This document shows, in pieces, positions 10,585 through 24,500 of a stretch of 64,000 bases of DNA. Under the pieces are notes generated by a model that had not been told where the DNA came from, did not search any database, and saw only the letters and a list, made by a program, of their open reading frames with translations. Numbering within the stretch: position 1 is the first letter of the stretch; the number at the start of each line of letters is the position of its first letter. Where the stretch lies: the NCBI GenBank assembly GCA_039566865.1, contig CM076955.1, positions 19,637,501 through 19,701,500 on the forward strand, written 5' to 3'. A program made the position numbers and the translations under genes. This DNA comes from Aurelia coerulea (taxonomy: Eukaryota > Cnidaria > Scyphozoa > Semaeostomeae > Ulmaridae).

Positions 10585-12202
10585 GGACGGAGTATACAGT
10601 ATAGTATATAGCATAAAGTACTATCTTCGTTCGTAGTTTCTCTTAGTTCTTAGTTTTTGTACCCTTGTATTTTCATCGCATCACAAAATTCGTCCAGACT
10701 GACTTCGTAGGCTCCCTAAAAAGCAATAGCAAACTTGTTAACATACCCAATTCTTTATCCACGAGAAACAAGTTAATGAAGGGGGCTTTTTAAAGACCTG
10801 TGGGCACGAGAGAGATTTTCAAATATTTTCGTAGATATGCGCATGGTTGAGGCTAAACAAAGTTTAGTTTGTTCCCAAGGAAGAGAATATATAGAATTTC
10901 ATTTATAAGTACTACGCGTATTTTTCATGAAAAGTACTGCACGCAGTCCTTTTAAAAATCAGTTTTGAAATTGGTTTCTTTGCAATTTCATTAACTTATT
11001 GATATTTACATCCTATGCCCCCCCCCCCCAACATTTATCAACGACGTTGTATGAGGCTTGCCGCTGGGGAATAATATCATGCTAAAGAGAAGTTAAATTA
11101 AAGTGGTAAAATGTTGTGGAGTGCCCTGATTTTTGAAAGAATTAGCAATGTTGGGGAGGGGGGGCCTGCCACCCTTCGGCCCCATGGCACGTACGCTTCT
11201 GTGGAGTGCCTTGACTGAAAGTAGAAGTTTCTAAGATGTTTTTTCCCAGTCCTCAAGTTTCTCAATGTCGCTAGACCTGATAGCCTTTTATAAAAAAATA
11301 TGTGTTTACTTCCTTGATTTCCCCTTTGATGTCTCCTGGTACCATATCTCTTATCAAATCCAGCACACACGTTGGAAAACTGTAATTTGGGTTCTTTGGT
11401 CCAACATTCTTTTTCTGTTTGAAAATAAAAAATTTTTGGTAGATTAGAGATTCAGTAGTTCTCCTTGCAAAGGTTTTCCGCAGAGTTACTAATTTCAAAA
11501 CGTCGCAACCTTCATCGAAGACTGCTTTTTATAGCAAGGATTATAATAAGGAACCAAAACATGAACATAAATTTAACCTCTTAGCACAGTATGGTTGGTA
11601 GTACACTTTCTGCAACTCATCTTTGCAACTCGTTAATGAAATAGGAAAAGTGTCTTTATTTCGAGTTGGCATATGAGCGCCTGAAGAGTTTCTTAACTTT
11701 CTTAAAAAGGCTATGCCCTTTATTGTTGGCGACTTCATTTGAAAAATGAAAGGGTTCTTGAAGACAGAAATATTTTCAACCTTTATTTTCGTTTTTTCCC
11801 TTTAACTTTTGTGTGGCAGGCCTGCGTACGCCTCAACAATCCTTCTCCGCGAAAGGCTGCACATTAGCATACAAAATAGTGTAATTTCCTGCTTTTGTAC
11901 TACACGAGTTGATGAGTTTTTGGTTGTACCTTAGGAAATTAAACATCTTACCATTAAGGCATGAGCCCACCAACAGTAATGAAAGTATCGATTTTGTCTC
12001 GGTTTTTTCCCTTTCTTTCTCTTGTCGTGAACGCTTTTTTCAAGGTTGTTGGCAAATTCATTTCCATCGTATCTGATGAAAAATAGCAGTGAGTTAGCGG
12101 TTACGTAATATATATTTTACTTGTTGAAGGGAGCGAGAATTCGAAGTTTGTAAAATCGTGATAGTAACTTGTCTTACCCAATGCTTTCCATTTCCTTCAG
12201 CA
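10585..12202. other. No gene recognised
   Basis: Mostly unique AT-rich DNA. C- and G-runs at 11018-11030 and 11155-11185 (with CCTGCCACCCTTCGGCCCCA) look like ends of an old inverted-repeat element, but the boundaries are unclear. Short reading frames on both strands show no similarity I recognise. Confidence 0.35.
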
Positions 12203-12358
12203 CAGTGGCGGACACTTTGCCAAATATTGGGGGGGCGAAGCTATTGTTTCAGTAAAAAAGCATTGTTTATCTCTATTGTCTTTGAACAAAAGACCTTTGT
12301 TCTAGCCAACATTGGGGGGGCGATCGCACCCCCTGGCCCCCCCAAGTGTCCGCCACTG
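12203..12358. mobile_element. hAT MITE with perfect 8-bp target duplication
   Basis: A 156-bp element starts CAGTGGCGGACACTT and ends AAGTGTCCGCCACTG, a perfect 15-bp terminal inverted repeat. It is flanked on both sides by the 8-mer CTTCAGCA (12195-12202 and 12359-12366). The CA..TG ends plus the 8-bp duplication are diagnostic of hAT transposition. There is no coding capacity, and G- and C-runs lie just inside the ends. The exact flank match indicates a recent insertion. Confidence 0.93.
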
Positions 12359-15300
12359 CTTCAGCATGACCTGCAACATCCCTTGCTCCATTTTCACATC
12401 AAGCGGAATTTCGTGACAGCCACATTCGTAAATCCCTCGTTGCTGTTTTATTGACAAAAAAATTTACCTACACCGCGCTTAATCCTTATTGCTTGACCTG
12501 TGGTTTCATGTTTGCACTTACAAGCATAATCGTTTTTCCCGCACTTTTTTCCTGAATTTGATTAAAGCCTGATTTCTCGAAACAGGATTCTGGAGTACTG
12601 GTAGGTACTAAAAACTCTTTGTGTACCCAACGGACCAATGAAATGGCTTGAAACTTGGCCCACAAACTGAAACCTCTAAGAAATTTATAAGAAACTCTGA
12701 GTACTCAAGATCTGATAATTTTATTCTAAGAAACGTTCAGTACTGGCCCAAATTCTTAGTTTTCTTATAAAAAATACATGTATGTACTGTATATGACCTG
12801 ATACTTTTGTACAATTGAGGGAAATGCAATGTACAGTATTTTCAAGTTGCTCCAAAGTAAGTGAGTTGAATAGATTGGCTATCCCTTTTTCATACATTTC
12901 AAAGAAAAGGAATTTCCACAATTCCAATTTAATCTATATTTGCAAGGCTCACAGAAATGGAAGAAAAATGACACAAAATATTCCAGTCCTTCGGCTTTCA
13001 ATCTAACAAACATTGATTTATTATTGCATAACGATTTATTATTTCCAAACATGCGAGGTACCTTTTGGTCCATATGGTCAGAGACGATTGACCGGGGCCG
13101 TGGTTAATGGCCAGTGGCTGTGGTTATTGTTGCTACAGCCATCATCAACTACGCAAAGTATCTGCTTGCATGATTGCTTTCAATAAAATACTTATCTCAC
13201 CACAGAATAGTTCAGATTTTTTGTGATTTAAAAACCGCTGAATTGCACCCTTATAACGGAGATAATCATACGATGAAATAGAAAGTGAAAGACTTTGAAG
13301 AATGCACTGAAGATTTGAATGTTGCAATTGTTGGATTGAAAGAGATACAAGGAAGAAAGTACAACTTTGGTAAGCATGTACCTCGGTCGAGAATTTGGGC
13401 CTAAAACTTCACTCACTTTTATCTTTTCAATGGCGCCGTTACGAATACGAATACAAAGGCCACAAGGAATGGTTTTGGGATTTGTATGTAATCTATGCGG
13501 TTTAAAACTATGCATTGACTTAAAAATTAAAATTAGATAGTTTAGTTTAGGTGGGCGAGAATCAATTTGACCTCCATATTAAGTTCAGGTAAAATGATAG
13601 GGGATCAAACGCAACGCGTGGTATTCTTGGTACAGTATCAAATTACTTATTTCACTCTCATATTTCACATCGTGACTGATATAACAGAACATGATACAAA
13701 ATGTGTAGGATAACATGAACATTTATGGCATTATGTTTTCTCATAAGAAAAAGGATTACATGCAGTGATTCTTTAAGTTCTTCTAGAGGAGGGCGGTAAT
13801 CTTAGAGAAGTTTTTCTTAAAATCTTTGCTCACGGTTTTCCTCTAGCTACAACCGCTCAAACTACCCTCCTTGGCATAATGAATGTTTATTTATCAGTTC
13901 ATGATCTACTGTATGTTGTCCAGTAATCATTCAGTTCCCAGGGAGTATGGAAACTGTGCAACCATCATCAGTTGGGTGTGAGCAATTTGACCATGAAAGA
14001 AATTTCCCATTGGCCGTTTCTAAGAACATTATTTAGCAATTTTCAAGTACACTGCAGACAACATGATGAAATACAACTGACTTTCCAAAGAGTAATTATC
14101 AACCACAAATGCTTTAGGAACCAAACCAGGATGATTGATTGAACTTATATTGTTTGTGGTATTTTTGTGGTCCAGCTTTGGTCTGTTTTGGTTGAGTGTG
14201 ATTTCTAAATTATGTGGTAAATGGACATCTTGGTTCAGTTTTTATTTTAGCATATTTTATTGGTCATCATCTGGCAAGGCAATTCTTAAAAAAGCCAATT
14301 TAAGCAAACAAATTCATTCATTTGATCAAATATTCATTAATAAATCATTGGAACAAATTGGAGGAGAAAAGCTGGGTACCTAATATATAAAAAGAGGTCT
14401 GAGACATTTACTGCAAATTTAGGGGTCCAGATAGAAAGAGAGGTTTGTGTGCTGGAAATGTCCAGTGCACAGAGCACGCAGTTTCTTCTGTTTTCACTGC
14501 TTATCACTGCAATATTGGGCACAAAAGTTTAACTTTTTATACAGGCATGGGGGATACAGAACATTTTTCAGGTGGAGTGGTGGATGTGGCACTCTACCGG
14601 TTCTTTTTGGCAGATATTCCCCCATAGCAGTGGGTACTAAGGCAAATTTTAGCAACTAGAAATGAGTCAAATTTAGAAGCTGAGAGGAAGAACCTTGTCC
14701 ATCAACTAGGGGCAAATTACTCCAAAAATCTTGTGGAAGAAAGTCCCAAAGCAAAGCAATGTTTAAAATTTCCAAAAATTTGAAAAAAATCTTGAAAATG
14801 TTAAAATTTTCAAAGATCTATAAGAAAAATCCCAAAAAATTTTAATTGCTCAAAAAGTACAAATCTTGCAAAATCTCAGAAATCTCTTGAAAATCTTGGA
14901 AGAAATCTTGAAAATCATTGAACAATCTAAGGGATTCTTAAAATTCCAAAATCTCTCACCTACTCTTTTGTGGATGATCCATGGAAATAAAAAAGAAAAC
15001 TACAACTTGACAAAAGTATCTAAGGCAACTTGACAATAAGTATTTTTTTAAACATATGAGGTTTCCAGGGAAAATTATTACATCATCTTACACATGTTTA
15101 GCCACACCTCAGTTCTTGGTTATCATGTGGTAGCAACATGGAATTTTATCTTTTAACTCCAAGAATTTGTTGTTTGATAACCATAAAGAAAACCTGAGAA
15201 CGCTTTACAAGCAACTCATTTTGGGCATTTCAGCTGTGACAATTTCACAACCAAATTATGAATTAATGATGGCATGCACAAAGTTCCAAAGTAACCTAAA

Positions 15301-15573
15301 TTGTCACTCCTAACAACCAATGACTCTGTAACAACATAATTCAAAACATTTTTTGATGGTCTAAATTTAAAAGCTGTGCAGACTGAAATTTGAGAATATA
15401 AGGAGAATATATCCCAGAGGGGAATTCAAAGGTCAGAATTGGTTGCATTTATAAGATTTATGTTTGAAGGAAGCAGATGAATTAGTGATAATTTACTGAA
15501 GGCTTTCACCCTGCTGAGATGTGATTTGAATTCCCTCCCTTGTCTGATTATCTCAACCATTTTATTTTTTCCC
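12359..15573. other. Upstream region of the USP gene; no further gene
   Basis: Holds the right part of an AAGAAACT-family repeat at about 12650-12795 (GTACTGGCCCAAATTCTTAG then TTCTTATAAAAAATACATG). The stretch 14757-14960 is low-complexity AAATCTTGAAAA-type DNA. No conserved coding sequence was seen. Any USP 5' exon and promoter should lie here, because the first coding exon starts behind a splice acceptor (AG at 15574-15575), but I could not identify them. Confidence 0.35.
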
Positions 15574-15585
15574 AGATAAACTGTC

Positions 15586-18500
15586 ATGGAAGTTATTCCT
15601 ACCAGTCAAATCAAGGAAGGTCTTTGTGGAGGAAAGCAAGAAACAGCTGATGAAATGACACAACACAGCTCTTATCTGAAGGATATCAACTGTAATATCC
15701 CAAAACATAATGGACTTGAAAATGAAGTAATGTCAGAGCCGCGCACAAGTCCTTCCTTACATCAGAAATCAAAGTCAACAAGTTTCTTACAGAGAATACG
15801 AAAGCTGCGAATACGAAGAAATCCATCAACAGCAAGTTATGATCTGGGGTCTGACATGTCCAATCGTTCTTCAATAAAAGAAGACTGTCTTTCAGAAAAT
15901 GAAGACAAGTTTGATGGGATAGATAGTGGAATTGCGTCAGAGGCTGGAGATTGCCCACCAAGCTCAACTTTATCTAGCTGTACAAACTATACAGGTACTG
16001 TATATCTTCTTGTAATTTAATTTAATAGTCTCCTTTGATTTCATCACAGGTGTTTGTTTTGGAACAAATCTCTTGCTAGCAGGTTAGCATTAATAATGAA
16101 CACCTTCATTTCTTAATGATATTTATAACAAGTAGGCTCGCTAAATAGGTCTTATCTTGTGAATCAGAGGCCGGGGTAGAAGGAGAGTTTTGGGATGATA
16201 TGTCCTCCCTATTTTCTCCAAATAGGTTTCGGTTGTTAATGAAAATGCCAGGAACATGCATTGATATACCTTTTGTCCTCCTTAATTTGGAAAATGTTAA
16301 AGAGTAATCCTCTGCATTTTTTAAGCCTAGTTGGCCATTTATGTGAAGATAAATATTCAGGAATTTGTACAAATAGTTTTTTCCAGGTTTTCAGATTCTG
16401 ATACCTTGAAAGGCTTACTTTTGGTTCTTAATTTATCAAACGGATCTTCCAAATCATAATCTAAGACGTTTTTTTAGATCTTTTTTTGCTAACTATACAA
16501 AAGAGAACAAAATTAAGTGATGTGCAATTTTTATTAGTTCACTTCATGTACATACGTACATAGCAGGCTTTTCGTGGAGATTTTGATGCTCTATTCTCAA
16601 GGTTTTCCTTAAGAAGCCTCTCAATATCACACTCCTTTTCCTCAGTTAAATCGCAAATTGTCACACTTTCACAATTTTCACTCCCTCTGCTTGCACAAAG
16701 ACTTTGTCACATCCCCAAATTGTATGATTTTTGTTCCAAAGGGAGTGTAGAAAAATTATCATTCAGTTTCAAAACATTTTCTGAAGAATGAAACAGTTAT
16801 AAGAATCCTTGGTGCATTATGTAACAAACTCCCATCAAAGTTTTCTAGGGGGTGCCAAAACAAGCTGTGCCCCCAGCCAATTTGGAGCCACCACGCCACT
16901 GGCCTATACTGTATACACTCATTTATTTATACGAAACTAAGGTCCAGGGCTGGTAGGCAATTTCTTAAATTTTTTAGGCCATTTGGCTACCAAAAGTTTC
17001 TTACGTGTTTCTTATATTTTTAATGCCTGCAGTGTAGAGTTAATTTCGTTTTGTCTAAAGGCCTCCCAAATTACTTAGTAAGATCTCAAAACAAGTAAAT
17101 AACATGATTTGCACTCAAAATAATGTCCAAACAGTTACTATAACTGTACAGTGTCAAAACATTTTTGAGTGCGATAGGAAAATTAAAACTGTAAATTACA
17201 GAAGTTTCTTAGCTTTCAGGTAGGGATGTTTCTTAGCTTTCGAAAAATTGAGCCTACCGTTTCTTATAAGCGGTTTCTTATAACAAAATGAGTGTAATCT
17301 TATTTTCTTGAAACAGGCAGCAGTTTTGGTGATAGAGTTCCAGGCATCCTTGGAATCCACAATTTTGGAAATACATGTTACATGAACGCAGTGCTTCAGT
17401 GCTTGGCTCACATCGACCCAGTTGTGGAATATTTTGCAATGGACAAATATCGTGATGACATGAAACAGAGACGCAAAATTTTCAAATCAAGGAAATTAGA
17501 TAATTGCGCAAAGGGAAAATTGACAGACCTCCTTGCAGAATTGCTAAAAAGTCTTTGGACATTTGGATATTCGAAAGAATTAGGCCAAGCCTTCAAAGAT
17601 GCAGTTTCAAAATATGGAGAACAATACAGGGGGACATCACAGCAGGATGCCCAAGAATTCCTTCTGTGGTTGTTGGATTTTATTCATGAAGATTTGTGCA
17701 AAAGCCCTGGTTGGAGTTTCTACAACAAATCATCTGCAAACAAAGTATGCAAATTTAGTTCATATTTCAATCTATATTTTGTATTCTGGATCAAATTATG
17801 AGGGGCCATTGACGAGGGAAAGGGAAATCCACTAATCCAGTAAAATTTTTAACAAAATCTGTTAGAAAATCAAATCCAAATTATGTCCATATTTCTCTGC
17901 CTGAAGTTTGATCAGAAATTCATTGCAGTAGAAAGATTTGAAAATCCCAGGGAAATATTGTAAAAGCTCCTAAATGTCCTTGATTCGACAAGCCAAAAAT
18001 CTCAATTTTCTGAAAAGACAGTCTCCAACCACAGAGGAGATCAATAAATATTATTGATTTTTCAAGATCCCTTTTGCCACAAGGATAGTGCCTTTTTACC
18101 CTCTTGATATTTATGGTTTATTTATCTTCAAGAAACATCTTTTAACAACCTATTTGAATGCTGCCTTCTATGAATTTGGATGCATCTGAAAAGGAACAGG
18201 TTAAGGATATGTGGTGGGTTCCCCCTTAAAAGGTAGAAAAAGAGATCCATTTTGGGAGAAGGGAATCTTTGAAGTTTCAGAGTCCCCCCATATCCCTGTC
18301 ATGCTACCTTCTGTATTGGTGCTCCCCAAGAAAAGTGTGGGAAAGGAAGGAATTTATGAATAGAGCAAATAGCTAAAAGCAAATTGGATCAAAGACTTGG
18401 AGCCAGTAAGGAAACCCTGTTATTGTACCAATCCTTTGATGATGCCCTTGTGCAATATTCAAGGAAATTTGTATAGTAGGCTTCACAAAAGATTTTGTTC

Positions 18501-21500
18501 AACAGTTTCAATAAGAAAAGTAGTTCTGATGTGATTGGTTTTGAAAAGACAGCTAATATTTAATCTTAATGAACTTCCAATATTTGTGGGCTCCTAATAT
18601 AGGTGTGAAAGGACAGGATTTCCCTTTGATTTTTACCTCACAAAACAATTGATAGTTTTATTGCCTAACTGTGGCACCATGATTTCAAAAGAGGATTTTA
18701 TGCCTTTCAAAATCATAATTTTTATGGGAAATTATTTTCTCACCCTCACAACTATAGGGATAACCAATTTTCATTACAGACAAAACAAAACAGAAGCCAC
18801 CAAAAATAGTTTTCTGAAAAGACCTTTTTCAGGATATTTAATTTTGCTAAAGTGAAAACACCTCCTGGGGGAGGTACATAGCATGATAAGGGTAGGGGTA
18901 TGTGCTGCCCATTTGGGTGGGTTTTTTTTGGGCCCCAAACTCTCTAAACAAGGGTCCTTTTTTGGCTGATTTTTCATAAATATGGGTGGGGTTTCGCTGA
19001 AATTGCCAAAAATAGTTTAAAATTGGCAGTTTTCCGCCAAAATTCATCATCAAAGTGGGTGCCAAGGCAACTTTCGGTAATTAGTAGAGGTTACCTTTCT
19101 GAAAACCAGGCGGCAAGACCCCCATCCATCCACAAGTCATGTACCCCCCCCCCCCGCAAACACCACCCTTGCATTTCAATTGGTTTTGGCAACTCACAAA
19201 CTTCTTTAAATAGAAGCAACTGTCGTTCAATTCAATTAGTTTTATACTAGACTTTTGGATTTTAAAATCTGTGCCCATAAAAACAATTTTGCTTTTGGCC
19301 TCAAGTTTCTTTTATTTGGTTTTGGTTATGGAAGAAATTGTGTTTACAGTTTTCAAGGCCTTGCAAGTCAGAACAGGCAGGGAATTCTTTTGTCAAATAA
19401 ACTCTATTATTAACTTTAGTTTCACCTTTTGAATTTTGCAAGTCAATCAGGTTCATAACTATTTTGATGTGAGCTTTAAATCTCTTTTGAAACGTATTTG
19501 GCAGTAACTTATATTATATTCAGTTGTAATACTTGAAGCTTGGATTTTAAAGCCCTACCCATGTAAAAAGTTTAATACTTTTCAAGGAAAGTTTTGTGAA
19601 AAGGAAATTTCTCTTTGGTCTATATCTTTTTTCAAAACTTTTATCATGTTTGCCCTACATTATTTCATTTCAATAAAGTTCATGCTGTGTAGAGTCTGGC
19701 CTGAAATTCTTTTGCTTGATGTGATAGAGGAGATAATGTACATGGTTTTCAAGTCCTTGCAAGTCCCAACAGGCAGGGAATTCCTTTGTCATATGAGCTC
19801 TATTATTAATGTTTGCTTCCCCATTTGAATGTTATAAATCAATCCTGTTCAAAGCAATTGTTACATGAGCTGTAAGTTCGTGTTCAGTCTAATAACAGAC
19901 CTCTTTTGAAACATAATTCTGAAGACTTATTCTCCAGATTCTGATGTTGTAATTTTAATGAAGTTGCTAAGATTCTACCATGAGTCATACGATTGCCATG
20001 GTCACTGTGTCTGAAGATATCCATAACTTCGAGTTTCAAAACTTGTTGTGTTTGTCTGAACATGAAGCTAATCAGCTTTGCAAGACTGGTTGCCACAACT
20101 AAATTCAGAGAGGGACGATCCAACATGCATAACATTATAATCCTGTACCTACAGTTACCTACAGTTGCAAAAGTCCTTGACGTTCCTCCGAACCTGGATC
20201 TCAATGTTTCGATTTCCCTCAATTTTACTTTGTACTAATAACGCATCAAATACTTATCTACATCAATAAAAAAAGGTTCCATTTATCTTCCTATAATGCA
20301 TCAGGGCCATTACGTGGCTTGAAAAATATGCCACAAACTAGAAAAAGAGATTCAAGAAATGGTTCTCACTCCCAGGAAAATATTGACCCAAACGATTTTT
20401 GGACCATCTTATGAATTCTATCAGTGAATCGTTCAGTGGCATAGCCAGGGTAAAAGAACGGGGTTTATTGAAAAGAAGGAATCTAGAAGTGAAGCCTCCA
20501 ATAAAGTTTTTGAGGAAAAGCCTCTGCTTTGGCGTAGAATGCCTTTCCTGATCCAATTTTTGCCAGTACTAAAATGTAGCCTTCCGCACTTTTGTGACAG
20601 TTTTCTTTTGTGACAATTTTCTTTTGTGACAGTTTTCTTTTGTGACAGTTTTCTTTCAGTTACCACCATCTTCAGGAAAATTTGAGTAAACACTCTTTAG
20701 TTTGGCACAGAATGCCTCTCTCCTCAATCCAATATTTGACAGTACCAAAATTTAGGCTAAGCCCAGATCTTCCTCAAGTTTTTGCTCAAACCTTCCTCCA
20801 AACCAGGTTTGTAGATTTGTAGAGTTTTTGCGTCCCTGCCCGTACCCATTTACTTTGAATTTAGAACGAACCGAATATTTCAGTGATTCTGGCAAATACA
20901 GCTTTAGCCGACCGACACGAGAGTTGCTAGAATTTAAATGTAGGACGGCAATACTGCAAATTATAAAGTGGAAACTTTCTGGCACACGTCGGTGCACCAG
21001 GAAAACAAAAAGGGTTCACATTTGAGTGAAATTTGTTTGGTATTTCTGTTATTTTCCCTGCAGCAAGGATCTAAACGTTGAAGCAGCTAGTCGGTGAATT
21101 GCATTGGCGCATAACACTTTCAAAAATCATTGTAACACATGATTGCGACGACAATGATTGGGCAAATGAACAAAAAATTCTTGAAAATGCATTAAGATTA
21201 AAAACAGCGCATCACAAAATTAGTCAATTGAAATCTTACATAGTCGTTTAGCTAAGTAAGAAACTTGTTGTCAGTGCGTACTATTCATGCCTTAGACCAC
21301 TAAACCTCGTCATAAACAGTCTAATCGTCTCGTTGAAACGGAAACGTTGTTTTTCAGTAAGAAAACGAACTTCCTTTGCGATTTCTGTAGCGGCCTAACT
21401 TCCTTTGCGATTTCTCATAGTTGGAGTAAGCCCTCTTCAAAGAGATATAGGGCCTTAGACCACTAAACCTCGTGATAAACAATCTAACTGATCTCAGCGT

Positions 21501-24500
21501 CTTATTGAAACGGAATCATTGTTTTTCAGTAAGAAAACGAACTTCCTTTGCGATTTCTGTAGCGGTTTTAGCATAGTTGAAGTAAGCCCTCTTCAAAGAG
21601 ATATATCTTTGTTGGAAATGCAAAGGAAGGCGCCATTTTTGAAAGGAGAGGACGTTTGTCACAGATTTGTGGCTTTCTGATATTCGTTGCTTCTCTATAA
21701 GTCCCAAAGATTCTATGACAAGGCTGTACAGAACCAGACTTAAGCAGCTTTGTGGCTTTCTGATTTTATTGCTTCTTTGTAAATGCTTCACGTATTTTTT
21801 GCAAGAAACTGCTTATTAGATAGCCTGCGTGCAGACTCGACTATCCTAAAGTGTAGGATAGTCGAGTCTGCACGCAGGCTACTTATAAGAAAGCAGAGAA
21901 GGTCAACTATCAGATTGCCTAAAAATCCAGAAGCTCCAGTACTGGGAAAAATATCTCCAGATATATGGAACCTCGTAAGAAACTCGTAAGAAACTCTGAG
22001 TACTCAAAGTTTGATAATTTTTAGAAACTTTCAATACCGGCTCTAATTCTAAAAAACAAAAGAAGAATGGAATGTAGAAAGAATGAAGCTTTAAAATGAA
22101 TGCATTAAGTAGTCAAGTAAAGGAAATTTGCTGACGTCAAGGTTGTGTGGCATCCTGTGTAGCATGGTCTGCGTGATGCCTCAAGTGTGATGAGACAATG
22201 AAATATTTACCCTTTAACCCTTGGTAAATTGGTTCTTATCGGTGGTTTGCCGAATTTGTTGATTGCATAATGTCGGTCTACCTCCATATACCTGCATGTG
22301 GCAGCCATGCTTATTTCTGCATCTCGTGGGGTGTATCACTCTGCCGAAAGGCGTACGAGATTTTTTGAAACAATGGGATTTTAGTGATTTTTCGTGGATT
22401 TTTCTTGAAAACAAAGTGATTTTTGCCAATGGCGTACGAGATTTTTACAGAGTGAAACGCCCCTCACTTTATCCCTCCTCTTCTCCTGGAACATTATAAG
22501 ATCCTCCATTCTCGAGTAAGGCTAAGGTATTGATAACAAGAATAGCCTCACGTTCAGAAACCGTACAGGCTTCCTCACGTAAGGACGGAAATCTCTTTTT
22601 TCCACATTTCAATTATAAAGACAAATTCAAATTGGGTCGTTTTCAGCTCTCGTGCTTTCTTTCCTCTCTGCTCCTTTTTTGAACTCCTTTTCTATTGAAA
22701 GCTTTTTCATCCGAGCAGTTGTTAACCCCTACCAACTCTGAACCCTCTTTCTGAACCCTAACTGTGGTCTTATTTCCAGGATCACGAATCTTAGAAAATT
22801 GTATTTGATTAAAGCAATTACTACTGAATTCTCATTGAATAAAAAATATGACATTTGCAAGACTGCTAATAGTTGATGAAAATCACACTAATTTCGAAGC
22901 AACCCCTCTCGTGGCATTTTAGTATGCTTAGTTCTATCTGATAGCTATTGCGTAATTTTATCCTAGACTTACAACGTGATTCCTTGTATTCGTTCAACAT
23001 TTTTAATCTGATCTTTTTATTTTCTCTCATATGAGCGATAACCATCCAATTCAATGAGCGATGCTGAAACTTATGTAATGAGTCTAACTTTATCTTTGCT
23101 TTTTCAGAAAAAGAAGCAATACACAGAAGAGGAACAGGCTGCAAGAACCCTTGCCTCGCACTGTCAGCAAAATAAGAGTTTCATCAAAAACATATTCCAA
23201 GCTCAGTACAAATCGTCAATCGCTTGTCCTAACTGTAACACGTGTTCCAGCACGTTCGATCCATTTCTTTGCATCTCGTTACCAATCCCTCAGAAAGAAA
23301 CCAAGCCTATGTACATGACGATGATATACCCTGGCAACAGTAAGCCACCGAGTAAATTCGGCGTCAGTGTTCCGCATTGCGGCACTGTACGAGATCTCAA
23401 AGCGACAGCTTCAAAACTCGTTGATATTCCCGAAGACCGATTAATTCTCGCCTTGGTTTACGAAGATGGCGATCAATGTTCGCTACATGACGAAAGTATG
23501 GTTGACTCCATCCCAGAAATGGACGATTGTTTATTCGTAATTCAGGCCCCTCCACGAGACGCTTTGAAATCGTTACCCGAAGCAACTTCTACCGAAAAAT
23601 CCGCATCTGAGGGACAGAAATTGACAGAAACTGCAAGGACACCACAGCCTAAAGCAGCAGTCGATGGCCTAGCAGCTAATTTCCAGAACAGAATGCAATT
23701 GCCTTTGCTGAGAGACGGTGATAATGACAGTGTTATTATTGTCGTGACGAATGTGGAGCTGAAAGGAAAGCGGTATCGAAGGTCAGTTAAGTCATCATTA
23801 TTTCTGTTGACAACTTCTTCAAAACTGAAAAACCTCCCGCTTTAAAAAACAGAAAAATTTCCCGCTTTCGTTGACTTTTCAAGCGTTTTTATGAGCACTG
23901 GACAATAAAGGTAAATTATACTGTTAGGCCTTTTTCAGGCATTTCACAACCGTGAAATTTTCGTTAAAGGGAATGTAAGCATATAAAAGTGGCTCAAGTT
24001 GGCGTAGATCAGTTACCCAAATATGGTGTGGCACGTGTCATTGCCGATTGTCTTTGCGTGGCTTTTTTATCAAGGGCGTATATATGCTTAGATCCCCTTT
24101 AAGTCAAATTTACCTGTATTTCATGTGCTCATAAAAGTGCGAGAAAGAATACGAAATACTTCAATCTCTCGGCTATCAAGAAGAATTTGATTCATTCAGA
24201 TCCATCAAGTACTTTTGGTGCTATGAATTTTCAAAACTGGGAACTTTTTTCTGGCTCATCTCTTATTCTTTGTATGGTCTTTTTCGTGCAGCTATAGGTA
24301 CAATGGCCTTTTTCTTGCACTTTTTTTGTTTCAGTCAGCGCAAGGAAAAAGATCCAACTTCAGTTGTGCAAAAATAGTTATGTTCCTGCGAAGCAACCTC
24401 AACCTAAAATTCTTCCTTCTATTATTTTATCAATGTTTTCTTGTGCCAGATCTCAAAGCACTATTGACTGCACAACGCATATGAGCACTAGAAGAACAAA

